A DNA stretch of 64,000 nt from Synechococcales cyanobacterium C42_A2020_086. GTDB taxonomy: Bacteria > Cyanobacteriota > Cyanobacteriia > Elainellales > Elainellaceae. Below, one piece after another: positions 26,539-36,400 of the stretch. The position numbers were made by a program, and so were the translations under genes. Each line of letters begins with the position of its first letter. Position 1 is the first letter of the stretch. The stretch is taken from assembly GCA_015272325.1 (NCBI GenBank), contig JACYLU010000021.1, positions 1 to 64,000 on the forward strand, in the 5' to 3' direction. The notes under the pieces were generated by a model, which did no database searches, was not told where the DNA came from, and saw only the letters and a list, made by a program, of their open reading frames with translations.

Positions 26539-26551
26539 GCTGCGATGCTCC

Positions 26552-27397
26552 TTAGCGGGTGGGGTTAGACTGGGCGTAGGCTTGTTCTAGCAGGGCGATC
26601 GCCCTATCCCAGCGGCGCACCAACTGATGGGGAGGCACAGTGCGTCGCTGCTCCACCAGGCCATACACCTCTAGCTTATCCAACTGATCTTGCAGCGAAG
26701 TCGGCTCTAGCCCCAGCAGCGGTGCTAGCCCCATCGGGTGATGGCACACATCCTCCGTAATCACAGAGGTCACATCGCCATAGTCGCGCTCCCACAGCTT
26801 CGCCAAGAAATAGCCCACCAAGTAGGGATGGGGCAGCCGCGCCTCCCCCGTTGCATACTGAGTATTGCTCAACTCTTGCACAAACTGACAAGCCGCCAAT
26901 GCCTGTGGCTCCGTATAGGCTCGCAGCGCATAGCGCAGATTTTTCTCCAGATTTTTGCTGGTTTCTCGTTCAAACACTAGCCCGGCTTCGTAAACCAGGT
27001 TTTCCACCGAAAAAGTAAAGTGTGCTGGCAAAAACTGATAGACCAACCACGTCCAACCGCCCCACTCTGCCGGGCTTTGGGGCACTGGCGATAGCCCCTT
27101 GTCGCCAAAGCTGAGATAAAAATGCATCAGCCAATCTGTCACAGGAGACCGAAGCTCCGGATCATGAGCCATCACCACCCGCCCCTCCGGACTCAAACGA
27201 TGCCCCTGAACCAATCCACACCGCACTGCCCAGCTTCTCACTGGGCCAACTTTCTTATTGCCCAACCCGGTTCTCTGCATCAGGTCATCCAACTTACCTT
27301 GTAAACCCTGAGGCTCATCCGCCGCTCTAAGGACTTTTTGCAAGTCCTCCTTCTTGAGTGCGAACGTTGTGTGAAAACCCAATTGAAGCTCAGGCAT
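26552..27397 (-). CDS. DUF4007-family protein (divergent copy)
   Basis: 281 residues. DUF4007 proteins are commonly found beside PAPS-reductase-like genes and large ATPases in Dnd/BREX-type islands. The middle shows the family pattern: LGNKKVGPVRSWAVRCGLV, a short gap, then LRSPVTDWLMHFYLS, lined up with LGVGKNMVRSIRYWCTAF and PASLWLLHWTLL in the better-conserved copy at 36.9 kb. The N-terminal HETF motif is changed to HTTF. It lies 39 bp after the DUF262 gene. Molecular role unknown; a DNA- or partner-binding adaptor is plausible. Confidence 0.75.
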   Translation of the reverse strand: MPELQLGFHTTFALKKEDLQKVLRAADEPQGLQGKLDDLMQRTGLGNKKVGPVRSWAVRCGLVQGHRLSPEGRVVMAHDPELRSPVTDWLMHFYLSFGDKGLSPVPQSPAEWGGWTWLVYQFLPAHFTFSVENLVYEAGLVFERETSKNLEKNLRYALRAYTEPQALAACQFVQELSNTQYATGEARLPHPYLVGYFLAKLWERDYGDVTSVITEDVCHHPMGLAPLLGLEPTSLQDQLDKLEVYGLVEQRRTVPPHQLVRRWDRAIALLEQAYAQSNPTR

Positions 27398-27436
27398 AGT
27401 TTATCTCTCAGGCAGAAAAAGCAGATAATCCCAAAC

Positions 27437-29791
27437 CTAACTCACTGACAACCAACTATACAAACGTTCCCATAAGATACTGCATATTCTTTCACTACGT
27501 TTTTCGACCAACTCCTTATCCCAGGCTCTTTCAGAACCCAATTCCACTATAGGTAAAATGTGAGAATTATGAGATGAGTTAGTCAACAATTTAATAGCTT
27601 GATCGCTCAGGTTAATTCCTCTCTCTTGAGCCTGCGAGGTCAACTCTGCTAGCCGATCTGGATCTTTTTGTGAAAGATGCTGATAGTAAATGAACTTTTC
27701 TATCCAACCCTTATTACTTAGAGAACTATTGACATCAACGGGGAGAAGAGTCAGGTTACCAATTCGCTGATAATTGTCATCCTCATACAAAGAATTGTCC
27801 CACTGAGAGAGATCATTAGATGACTGATTCTTTTGTGGTGCTATATGCTCAATAGTTGACAATTCTTGGGAATTCCACTTTTCAGGGGTTAGGTATTTAG
27901 GAGTACTACCTGGCAACCCCTCCTTCATTAGTCCAGGACAGTCAGGATCGGGGATAGTATCTTCAGCCGTAACGAAAAGCGAAAACTTGCATACAACTTT
28001 TGATTCGTCGTATCTCAGGAAACTTTTTGCCTTACTCAGCCAATCCGGCTTGTTTCCAATACCTCTCTCTGCCAGTTTACGCTTGAAATACTCTGACAAG
28101 AATTTTGCCGTTAGCTTCTCGTCACCCTTCTCCCAACATATCTCATTCGCCAAAAGCTCTCTGTATACATCGTCTAATCCGGAATTTGAAAGTGAAGAGC
28201 GCCAAATCGTATAAAAGGCAGTCGTGACCTTCAAAGCAGAAATAAATTCTTGAACTGAACCTAAGATAGTCTCATTAGAATCACGTTCATGCAGTACCTT
28301 CGAGTAAAAACGACTGAGAACAGTTAGCGCCATTCTGTGATTTGCATCTCGCAAGTACAGCAAAAAGACAGTAGATACTTTCTTATCTTGATCTTGTACT
28401 GGCAAAGACTCCAATACATAGGATTTTTTACTAGGCTCGAACTGCACAACCTCTTTCCAGTAGATTGCAAGTTCGCCCATGTGTTGCAGAAACTCTTCCT
28501 TGTCAGAATTGGATCTGCACTTATTTTCATACGAATTACACAACCAGCGTCTCTGCGTGCTAAATTGCTTAGATAGCTTAAAGCCACTTTGTGCTAAAGC
28601 AAAAGCTGTCAAAAAATCATTGGTTATCTTGCTTTTAGCTGATGCTTTCGTTTCAGAAGATAATAAGTCATCTACTGACTTGAGGTGACGATCAGATTTA
28701 GAGTTTTGGAAACTAGCTCCTGAGGACTCAACGTAATTAACGACTAGTGGCTTGAAAGTTTCGTAAGCCGTGAGGGGCGTTCCTGTCGCGTTGAGAGACT
28801 GAAACATATCAAATGCTCTCACGTCTGATTCCGGCTTAATCACAGTAAAGCAACAGCGATTCAAGAGATAATCACAAAAGGCAAACAAACGCACTAACTT
28901 ACTTAGATGCCTGTCTTCATCGCTCAGAGAATTGGTGTTATCCTCAATCTGACGAATTCTGTTGCGCAAAGCCTCTCTCGGATAGCTCCATAACTCAAGC
29001 TCTGTAATTTTCCCTGCCTCAATTGCTTTGAGGATTTTTTGGACAGAAGGCAAGGAAGTTTTCTCACTTGACAGAAACTCACTCATTTTTTTAAGGTTTC
29101 TCTGAACCAAGCCTCTGCCCCTCACCGGAGGAAAACTTGGAGCTTCATTAGTGTTGATGGCAGTGTTGATGGCTCGAATAAAGCTTGCCAAATAATAGGA
29201 CACTGGTGACTTGTAATTATCGTCGTTTCCATCTAAAGTCCATTGATCGACCGATGCCCTTATTATGATGGGTTTCCGTTGTGGACTTCCACGTCTTATA
29301 TCAACAGAAAACAGATCTTTCAGATTTTCCAGATAAGTTTGGGCCGCTTCTTTTGCATCCTTGCTGCCATCTGTGTCCGAAAGGCGCTGTTGAAGTTCAT
29401 AAATCTCTTTATAAAGTTGACATGATAGCAAGGCGATTGTAGACAGTCTCTGCTGCCCATCAATTACGTTGTCAACTCGAGTTGGCAAAGCTCGCTGATC
29501 TAGGGGCTTTATATTCTTAATTGGTTCTTTCTCTGTAACAAGAATAATGGTTCCCATGAAGTGAATCTGCTGATCTGGGCTAGTTTGCCTACCCACATCA
29601 GCATCCTCATCAAAAATATTCTCAAGCCCATTCAGAATGTCTTCTAAGAGTTGATCGATGTTTTCAGTATCCCAGCTATATTCCCTCTGGTACAAAGGAA
29701 TGTAGTATCCTAAGCCTGCCTGTTGAAAGAAGCCTAGAATCGACGTACTGTTGCTCGTAAAGATTCGTGAGATATCAACAGTGCCTTGCAT
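27437..29791 (-). CDS. DUF262/DUF1524 protein (GmrSD/SspE-like nuclease)
   Basis: 784 residues. N-terminal DUF262 (ParB/Srx-like) domain with IPLYQREYSW (31-40) and the DGQQRLST NTPase motif (111-118). C-terminal DUF1524 HNH-like nuclease with EHIAPQ near 645, then NLTLLPVDVNSSLSNKGW. This arrangement is that of GmrSD, BrxU and SspE, which sense modified DNA and cut. In this operon it would be the restriction arm. The coding sequence is visibly richer in A and T than brxC or the DUF4007 genes, suggesting a more recent arrival. A 111-bp gap with a perfect inverted repeat separates it from the PAPS-reductase gene upstream. Confidence 0.88.
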   Translation of the reverse strand: MQGTVDISRIFTSNSTSILGFFQQAGLGYYIPLYQREYSWDTENIDQLLEDILNGLENIFDEDADVGRQTSPDQQIHFMGTIILVTEKEPIKNIKPLDQRALPTRVDNVIDGQQRLSTIALLSCQLYKEIYELQQRLSDTDGSKDAKEAAQTYLENLKDLFSVDIRRGSPQRKPIIIRASVDQWTLDGNDDNYKSPVSYYLASFIRAINTAINTNEAPSFPPVRGRGLVQRNLKKMSEFLSSEKTSLPSVQKILKAIEAGKITELELWSYPREALRNRIRQIEDNTNSLSDEDRHLSKLVRLFAFCDYLLNRCCFTVIKPESDVRAFDMFQSLNATGTPLTAYETFKPLVVNYVESSGASFQNSKSDRHLKSVDDLLSSETKASAKSKITNDFLTAFALAQSGFKLSKQFSTQRRWLCNSYENKCRSNSDKEEFLQHMGELAIYWKEVVQFEPSKKSYVLESLPVQDQDKKVSTVFLLYLRDANHRMALTVLSRFYSKVLHERDSNETILGSVQEFISALKVTTAFYTIWRSSLSNSGLDDVYRELLANEICWEKGDEKLTAKFLSEYFKRKLAERGIGNKPDWLSKAKSFLRYDESKVVCKFSLFVTAEDTIPDPDCPGLMKEGLPGSTPKYLTPEKWNSQELSTIEHIAPQKNQSSNDLSQWDNSLYEDDNYQRIGNLTLLPVDVNSSLSNKGWIEKFIYYQHLSQKDPDRLAELTSQAQERGINLSDQAIKLLTNSSHNSHILPIVELGSERAWDKELVEKRSERICSILWERLYSWLSVS

Positions 29792-29834
29792 GTAACCGAA
29801 ATCTCCGCTGATGAAGATAGCTAGTTTTCATAAC

Positions 29835-29886
29835 GGTCACTTCAGGCAACTAAGAATAGAAACTAAAACTCACCTATGAAGTGACC
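29835..29886. promoter_or_regulatory. Perfect 10-bp inverted repeat upstream of the DUF262 gene
   Basis: GGTCACTTCA (29835-29844) and TGAAGTGACC (29877-29886) are exact reverse complements separated by 32 bp. They sit in the 111-bp gap between the PAPS-reductase stop and the DUF262 start. It could be an operator or an attenuator-like stem; there is no U-run, so a simple terminator is less likely. Confidence 0.5.
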
Positions 29887-29902
29887 TTGGATTAGTTTTC
29901 CC

Positions 29903-30718
29903 TTAAAGATGACACGCTAAACACGGCAGCGTGTCATCCTCCTGGTCTAACACCGTACTCAGCACCTCGGCAAGGGGCAGGTTGTCTTGCTTTGCCTGCT
30001 GACGCGCCATGGCCCGCTGATGGTCGGCAATGATTTGTTCCTTGCGGGCCAACAGTTCTAGCAGCGTTTCGCCCTGGGTCCAGGTGTAGGTGCGGCCGTC
30101 TTTGTGGCGCTGTTCATATTCCACTGCCTTGGCAAATAAATCCGGATGGTGTTCATATAACATCACCCATTCATATTTGCGCTGAAAAAAGCAAAAATAG
30201 CACCCCGATCGACTGCGCCAAGCGTAATATTTGGGCAGGCCAATGCCACTTTCTTCAAGCAGCCGCAAAATATCTGCCTTCACCAAGCCGCGCTCTTTGA
30301 ACGGATAGACGGGCTTGATGTTGGGTTTGGTGGAAATGTAACCGTCGCGGTGTTCATCGGCGCGGATGCCAACATAGCTAATGGTGTTGTCTTCCCCGAC
30401 AAAGTCTTCCAGGGGCTTGATTTTAAGTTGTTTTGTACACCATCGCATTTGGGGAGAAGGGAGAACCCCGCCGTATACATCAAGCCAATGATCAAATCCT
30501 CGTTCTGCACTGAGGTAATGAATCGTAATCCCTAGTCGGGCTTTGATCCGTTCTAGATACTCATAGGTTTCATCGAGTTCTCGATGGGTATCGCAGAAAA
30601 AGTATTCCATCTGCGGAACCTCCTGGTGCAGCAGCACCGCCAGCGCCGTGCTGTCTTTGCCGCCCGATAGGCCCAGGATATGTCGCGTCGGTTTGGTCAT
30701 GGGTGCATTATGGCTCAT
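29903..30718 (-). CDS. PAPS-reductase-like PP-loop protein (BrxP/DndC-like)
   Basis: 271 residues from the ATG at 30718, which overlaps the previous stop as ATGA; the open frame further upstream is an antisense-free shadow of that gene. PP-loop SGGKDS at 18-23; cysteines C94 (RWCTK) and C173, C176 (GCYFC) fit a DndC-like Fe-S or sulfur-transfer site. A C-terminal LPCLACHL adds two more cysteines. In Dnd systems DndC drives sulfur incorporation into the DNA backbone; type-4 BREX carries a PAPS-reductase gene (brxP) instead of the PglX methylase. Its place with brxC, pglZ and brxL fits type 4. Sulfur donor could be the cysteine desulfurase at 5.8 kb. Confidence 0.85.
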   Translation of the reverse strand: MSHNAPMTKPTRHILGLSGGKDSTALAVLLHQEVPQMEYFFCDTHRELDETYEYLERIKARLGITIHYLSAERGFDHWLDVYGGVLPSPQMRWCTKQLKIKPLEDFVGEDNTISYVGIRADEHRDGYISTKPNIKPVYPFKERGLVKADILRLLEESGIGLPKYYAWRSRSGCYFCFFQRKYEWVMLYEHHPDLFAKAVEYEQRHKDGRTYTWTQGETLLELLARKEQIIADHQRAMARQQAKQDNLPLAEVLSTVLDQEDDTLPCLACHL

Positions 30719-31566
30719 TCGGAAATTTCGCGGCAGTGAGAATCTGGTTTTAGCTGGGCTTGCCAGTGTTGGGGCTTGAGGATGAGGCGGTCGGCCGTGA
30801 GGGGGCCGTGGTGGAATGCTACTCGGTGGGTATTGGTCGCCAAATCTAGCTGATAAACCAACGCCAGGATATAGCAGTCTGCATGGCGCAGAGAAAAGAT
30901 GCGCTCTCCTTCGCTCAGCCAAAACGTGGGGCTGGGGCCGGGGGTGGCTTTGACGTTGACATAGGCCACGGGCTGCGGCAACGCCCCCACCAAGATATTG
31001 AACCCGACAGTGTGAACGGGCTGCTGGTGGATAGGGACGTTGGGATAGCGCTGTCGCAGCAGATCGGTCACCAGTTGCAACGCGGCTTCTTCGTGTTGAA
31101 AATCGCAGGGAGCCTCGGCGGGCTTGGCATAGGCATCGCCCCAGCGGGCTAGCTCTGCCACCCGATAAAGCCGCAACAGTTCGGCATCTGGATAGCGCTG
31201 CTGGCGGGCGGCTCGGTCGATCCAGTCGGCAATTGCTTCTTCGCACAGGGCGATCGCCTCCTCCACCGCAGGGCGATCGCTGAGATCCACGTTGAGCCGA
31301 AAGGTCTGGGAAGATTTGTCATAAGTAAGAATTTCATACCTACCAACCAGTACCCGTTTAGGGTTGTCCATCAACACTCGATCCCAGTCTTCTATGCCCT
31401 GCTCGTCGTAGCCGCTGAGAGTGGTGGCCAGGTCGCTGCGCGGGGCCCAGCCGTCGCGGGTTAGCAAGTGCAAAATGACCGCAGGCTGATAGATGGTCTG
31501 CATGGTCATGGTGTGGCGCAAAAAGTCGAGCAGTTCGGCGATGGGGCGCATGGCGCGGGGGGGCAT
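30715..31566 (-). CDS. DUF3883-like protein with N-terminal winged-helix-like region
   Basis: 283 residues. The C-terminal ~100 residues resemble DUF3883/PD-(D/E)xK-like domains: VGFNILVG, then VAYVNVKATPG, then ERIFSLRHADCYILALVYQ, the equivalent of the usual EVKGT strand although the Glu is Asn here. The N-terminus (YQPAVILHLLTRDGWAPRSDL) looks like a winged helix. Four bases overlap the PAPS-reductase start, so the two are translationally coupled. Role unknown; perhaps recognition of DNA for the sulfur-transfer protein. Confidence 0.65.
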   Translation of the reverse strand: MPPRAMRPIAELLDFLRHTMTMQTIYQPAVILHLLTRDGWAPRSDLATTLSGYDEQGIEDWDRVLMDNPKRVLVGRYEILTYDKSSQTFRLNVDLSDRPAVEEAIALCEEAIADWIDRAARQQRYPDAELLRLYRVAELARWGDAYAKPAEAPCDFQHEEAALQLVTDLLRQRYPNVPIHQQPVHTVGFNILVGALPQPVAYVNVKATPGPSPTFWLSEGERIFSLRHADCYILALVYQLDLATNTHRVAFHHGPLTADRLILKPQHWQAQLKPDSHCREISE

Positions 31567-31629
31567 TAGAGCTACGTTGCTGGGCGATCGGTGGAGATGT
31601 AGTTGAAATCTGTCGGTTGAAGTTTAACG

Positions 31630-32523
31630 TTATTCTCCTAGATCTCTCAGCCTTTCGTATCGATTAAAGATCTCGTTGGTAATTTTAATCGCTGTCTGGT
31701 TGTGGCTAGCCAAACATAACGAATACAGCACGGAGTTGGTTGAGTTTCGCATCAGTACAGGGCGGCTAACATGGGGAAAGAGTGATCGTAGCTGCTCGGT
31801 ATATAGTCTCGCCAACCATTCAGCCTGAATTGTGTCACGACTTGACGCAGGTTCCGTTGGATTGCCAAATATATCTAGCTGAATTCCTGGAGGCTCTCGG
31901 TAAATTTGAGTAATCCAGTCTGTGCTGCCCATAACTTGACTCAGTTGCTCTACCACTTCAGGATCAGGATCTTGATCTCTGGGGAGAAGACGGGTAACGC
32001 CCATAACCGAGAAATTGACGAAAATATCGCAAGTTTTAGTATTTGCAAGTTCTTGCACTGTTTCCCAATCTACTTGCAAACCATAAGGATCTAGAAAAAC
32101 AAATGCTCGTTGCATCGAGGAGTAGGGCAGTCGTGGAACTATCTCGTTACGCAGAACCTCATTGCAATTACCCTGACGCACCTCAATCACACGATCTGGG
32201 AACTCCTCACGAAGGTGTTGAACACGCTCTACTCGTCGAGGAGAGACATCTATAAACCAGTAGCCGTCGAACCGAGGTTCTGTTTGCAAAGCACGTAAAG
32301 GAGAACCATCAATGTAGCGTTGCTCATCCTCTTTCGCTCTAGGTCTCACAGAACCAGCAAAAGCATCGATATAGTAGTACGCTCTGAGCCAGCTTTTCTT
32401 CTGTTCGTTCATAATGACAGAATAGGCTTTGAGGTACTTTGCTAGTAAATCTAACTTCTCTTCCGACCACCGCCCAATAATATCCTCACCTTCGCTACCA
32501 AACCGACTCATGCTTAGCCTCAT
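31630..32523 (-). CDS. tcmP: Three-Cys-motif partner protein TcmP
   Basis: 297 residues. Family hallmarks: an early WSEEKLDLLAKYLKAY helix, YYIDAFAGSV (Rossmann methyltransferase-like loop), the DGSPLRAL motif and AFVFLDPYGLQVDW. TcmP genes nearly always adjoin a DUF5131 (Gp37/Gp68) gene, as here, where the two overlap by ATGA. Function is not established; a nucleoside or nucleic-acid modifying pair is often suspected. Codon usage looks more A/T-rich than that of the large ATPases, consistent with a module inserted into the operon. Confidence 0.85.
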   Translation of the reverse strand: MRLSMSRFGSEGEDIIGRWSEEKLDLLAKYLKAYSVIMNEQKKSWLRAYYYIDAFAGSVRPRAKEDEQRYIDGSPLRALQTEPRFDGYWFIDVSPRRVERVQHLREEFPDRVIEVRQGNCNEVLRNEIVPRLPYSSMQRAFVFLDPYGLQVDWETVQELANTKTCDIFVNFSVMGVTRLLPRDQDPDPEVVEQLSQVMGSTDWITQIYREPPGIQLDIFGNPTEPASSRDTIQAEWLARLYTEQLRSLFPHVSRPVLMRNSTNSVLYSLCLASHNQTAIKITNEIFNRYERLRDLGE

Positions 32524-33311
32524 TTAGCAGAGATTAAATACCTCGGTTCTAACCCATTGTGCTTTCGCTGCCTAGAAGATTTTTGTTTTTGCCATCGATC
32601 AACATGACAATACCAGGCAGGTGGCATCTCGTCCCACATCTCACCGTCCAATAGTCTTCCGCCTGCTTTCGAGTGATGCCCGCCCCACTGCTTGAAGAAG
32701 AAGGCAGTATTCGTCTCTCGTGTTTGACGCAAGATATCTCTAACCCACTCCGGCTTAATAGGACGGTGCTCACGTCCAGACTCGCCGCCCACAATCACCC
32801 AATCAATTCCCTCTAAATTTAGGTCAAGCGGGCCTAGAAGCGGTTCACAAGAAAGGAAGCGAACGGCAGATGGGATTTGCCTCAACGCATGAACCCTATG
32901 GGCATATTGCTGATTCTCTACAGACACACCAACCCAGATATTCTCAGACCATTCGAGTTTAGGCGCTAATTCTGCTAAGTTCTGATCCCGTTTAGTCAGA
33001 ATTTGGTATATGTGCCAAGGGGTCTCTCGCATGACTGTGAAAATCTCCTGTAGGTAGGCAAACGGGACATCTTTGTGAAAAAGGTCACTCATAGAATTCA
33101 CAAAGATTCGACTCGGTGTTCGCCACTTCCTTGGCTGCTCTAGTCGCTCTGGGTGGAGTGTCAACTGAAAACCGTGAGGGAAATTCTGCGGAAACCTTTC
33201 TGTTAGTGCTTCGGCATAGCAATAACGACAACCCGGACTCACCTTATTGCAGCCAGTAGTCGGGTTCCAAGTCTTATCAGTCCATTCAATACCGGTGTTG
33301 CTGCTTGACAT
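32520..33311 (-). CDS. DUF5131 (phage Gp37/Gp68) family, radical-SAM-like three-Cys protein
   Basis: 263 residues. N-terminal IEWTDKTWNPTTGC and the cysteine cluster C21-X6-C28-X2-C31, as in the Gp37/Gp68 family, whose cysteines probably hold an Fe-S cluster. Later blocks include FVNSMSDLFH, WVGVSVENQ, FLSCEPLLGPL and DWVIVGGESG. Found in phages and in genomic islands, paired with TcmP. Reaction unknown; similarity to radical-SAM and spore-photoproduct-lyase-like enzymes suggests nucleic-acid chemistry. It starts 111 bp after the ATPase gene, so an internal promoter is possible. Confidence 0.87.
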   Translation of the reverse strand: MSSSNTGIEWTDKTWNPTTGCNKVSPGCRYCYAEALTERFPQNFPHGFQLTLHPERLEQPRKWRTPSRIFVNSMSDLFHKDVPFAYLQEIFTVMRETPWHIYQILTKRDQNLAELAPKLEWSENIWVGVSVENQQYAHRVHALRQIPSAVRFLSCEPLLGPLDLNLEGIDWVIVGGESGREHRPIKPEWVRDILRQTRETNTAFFFKQWGGHHSKAGGRLLDGEMWDEMPPAWYCHVDRWQKQKSSRQRKHNGLEPRYLISAK

Positions 33312-33422
33312 TTCGCTAGTATGTACCTTTCAGGACTGGTTGCAACATACCATTCTAGTACATAAGATCTATCTATACTAGCTTAATGTTCGAAGTTATC
33401 TGCATCCAGTAAGTTTGGTCGA

Positions 33423-36400
33423 TTAGGGAAGGGGGGCTGTGGGCTGGCTCTTGGTTGAATCTAGAGACGGGCTGGGGTCTAACACGCGCTCGGTGAGCCG
33501 GGCCACTAGGGCCTGCTGGAGTTGGGGGTCTTGGCATTGCGCCAGAAGCTGGTCGATGAGGGGATCGAGTTGCTGCTGTTGTTGGGGGTCGATCCACACC
33601 ATTTGGTGAATTTCGGCTCCGTCGGGCCGGGTGACGGTGATGCGCCGTGCATCAAAGCCGCGATCGCCCCGAGCGGCAATGTCTTTTTGGAGGGCTTCGA
33701 GGTTTTTGAAGCGCCGGGCCAAGTCGCCCAGTCGCTGCTCGAAGGCTAGGCGATCGCCATCTCGCCACGACTCGGCTGGGCGATCGGCCACAATCATCAG
33801 CAGTGCTTCTAGCCAAGCTTTGGGATTTGGGGGATCATTGGCCGCCGCCCGCACAAAACGATCGAGCAGGGGGTCGGCGCAAATGCCCAGCAGGTATTTG
33901 GCCCGAAACTGGAGGTCGGCTTGCAGGCGATTGCGCTCGCTCCGCAGCCCAAACGCATGGTGCAGCAGTTGTTCACAGTCTGCCAGCATCACATCGTAGG
34001 CCGTGTGAATCTCGCGGAGAGCCTGCACGAGGGTATCGCGCAGCGTGCGGGCAGTGGTGGAGTCGTCGGGCTGGTGGGGGGCGATCGGCGGCAGCCCGCA
34101 GGCCTGGGGCAACTGGACAAACAACAGTTCGTCTGGCTCCTGGGTTTGCAGCAAGGTTTGTAAAACGGCCCGGGCCTCCTGACTCAGGCGCTTGGTTTGC
34201 AGCGTGTAGGGCGGCAGCTTGCGGACAAATTGCACCAGCGGCTTGACGACCGATAAAACGGTGACATTTCGTAGGTTCTTGGGCGCGGGGGTTGTGCCTG
34301 CTTTGAGAACAGACTCTAGCTCTCGAAAAACGTGCGATCGCAGCCCTGCGATGGCAATATATTTGACGGCAAACCGCGCCGGATCTTTGACCAATAGCTC
34401 GAAGTGTTCGCTGCCCAGCAGGGGAATAAACGTGCCGTCTTTATACAGACTAATGCGGTCTGTATCATGCAGCAGCACCGCCGCCAGCAGCACTGGAATG
34501 ATGCCCCGTTTGACCCCGTAGGGCGGATGTTCGAGTTGATTGTAGAGCTGCGCGATGCTTTGGGGCTGGTCGATGGCAGCTTGGTAAAATTGGGCGATCG
34601 CATCCCACACTGCCGCCACGCCCGAATTGGCAAGCGGGGGATAAAAGCCCCATCCCCCCCCGTCCTGACGATGCATCCCCGTCGCCTCTAGCACCGAGCC
34701 ATACATGGCGACCTCTGGCCCATAGCCATCTAGCCCCAGGCGGGGCTGGTCAGCATTTTTGAGCATCGCCTCGATCAGTTCACGCCGCGCCTTTGCGCCT
34801 TGGGAGGTCAATTCACGGCGATTGATTAGTTCATTGTCGAGCACCAAGCCCTGACAATAGGTGCGATCGCACAGGTCTGAAAGTGCCGCTTGAAAGCCCC
34901 TAGCAGACTCAATTGCCGTCAGTTGACCTTCAATCCAGCAGGTCGTTTGCTGGGTAGCCCAGTTGAAGGTAAACGCAATGGTTTCGTTCAGCAGTTGCTC
35001 CGCTTCGACCAAGCGTTGTCGCACCTCCCGCTTGGCTACACCATCTGTTTGCAACTCAGGAGCCTCTTTCCAGATCTGTTTCAGTGCCCCAAAGTCTTCA
35101 CTCCGCATTCGCAGAAGTTCTAGGTCGGCCACAGCAATCACAATCAACGGCTTTCCATCGGCAGTGTGCGATGGCACGGATGCAGGCGATGCCGTATCGA
35201 GCCAGTAGGCGATCAAGCCGTCACTGCCAGGATTGGCACAGGTCAACGTCTGGAGGTCAACCCGACTATCCACATACCGCTGTTCAAAATAGCGGAGGTT
35301 GCCTGTTGTGGTGTAATGGCGCTGAGCCACAAGGGGTTTTAAGGGATAGGTTGTGGTCAATCGATCTGCTAGAGGGGTGCGCGTCTGTTCAATCTGCGCT
35401 TGAATTGCGGCTTCAATATCAAAATCTGAACCCTGCCAGATCCGCAGTTCGTCTTGAGCACTGCGGTGGGTGATGAGTTTCTTCTGCTTCAGAGACTCGA
35501 TGACTTCCCGCCAATGCTGACGGCCCTGCTCATCGCTAGGAGAATCGCACAGGGCCAGTGTCACAAGGTCAGGGGTTGCCCGTAACGCGCCAGTCGAGGT
35601 GACTAGGTTAAGCACTCCAATGGTTTTCAAGACGTTGAGAATGGCTTGACTCTGATCCCTGGCATCCTGAATTAACCCTTGTATTTCAACCCAACGCTGG
35701 AGATTGAGCCGCGATGCTAGCCCAGTGACGGATTCCACAAAGTAGTCGTAAAGCTGGTGTAGTTTCAGCGTGGGGATGTGATCTCCCTGAATGGCAGTGG
35801 ATTTAAGAAATTGCGGCAAGGCGTAAGGCTCGTCGCTGGTGAGGAAGGTAAACAGTGAGCGATCGTTCTGGGCGTAACGCACACAGAGCATGGGCAACAC
35901 CAGCGCCGCCAAGGGATGCAACGGGTAGGTTTCTGCTAAGACGTTGGCTGAAATTTCGTACTCCGCAAGCACATCCTGGAACGCCTCAAACCAGCATTCG
36001 GCTTGGCGGTGAAGGGTAGGGAGAATCGAGTCAGAACGAGTGATCGCCTGTCCAATCAGCCGCGTCATCTGGCTGGGCGATTCGGTCAAGACTAGATCGG
36101 TAAATCGCCCGTGAATTTTGGTCCACTCGCTTTGCTCAACGGTCGAAAGGCGATCGCCATAGCCAGCAAAGGACTGGTGGAGAATTCCCACCAAATGAAC
36201 TTGGTAATCGCCTTCTAGCTCTAGCTCTGCAATTTGTTGCAAGAGGTATAGATCCTGAGTCCCCCGGTGATGAGCGGCGTATTCCAGATTCTTGCCCAAC
36301 TCATCGATGATAAGCAGCACATCTGTTTCGACAGCCTGAACAAGTTCCCTGAGCAATTTCAGCACTTGTTGGTCGGTAACCTGGCAGTTGCCTGCCTCTG

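Noticed and set aside
30719-31246. N-terminal extension of the PAPS-reductase frame up to 31246
   Set aside because: The extension is Arg/Pro-rich nonsense overlapping the DUF3883-like gene; the conserved protein begins at the ATG at 30718.
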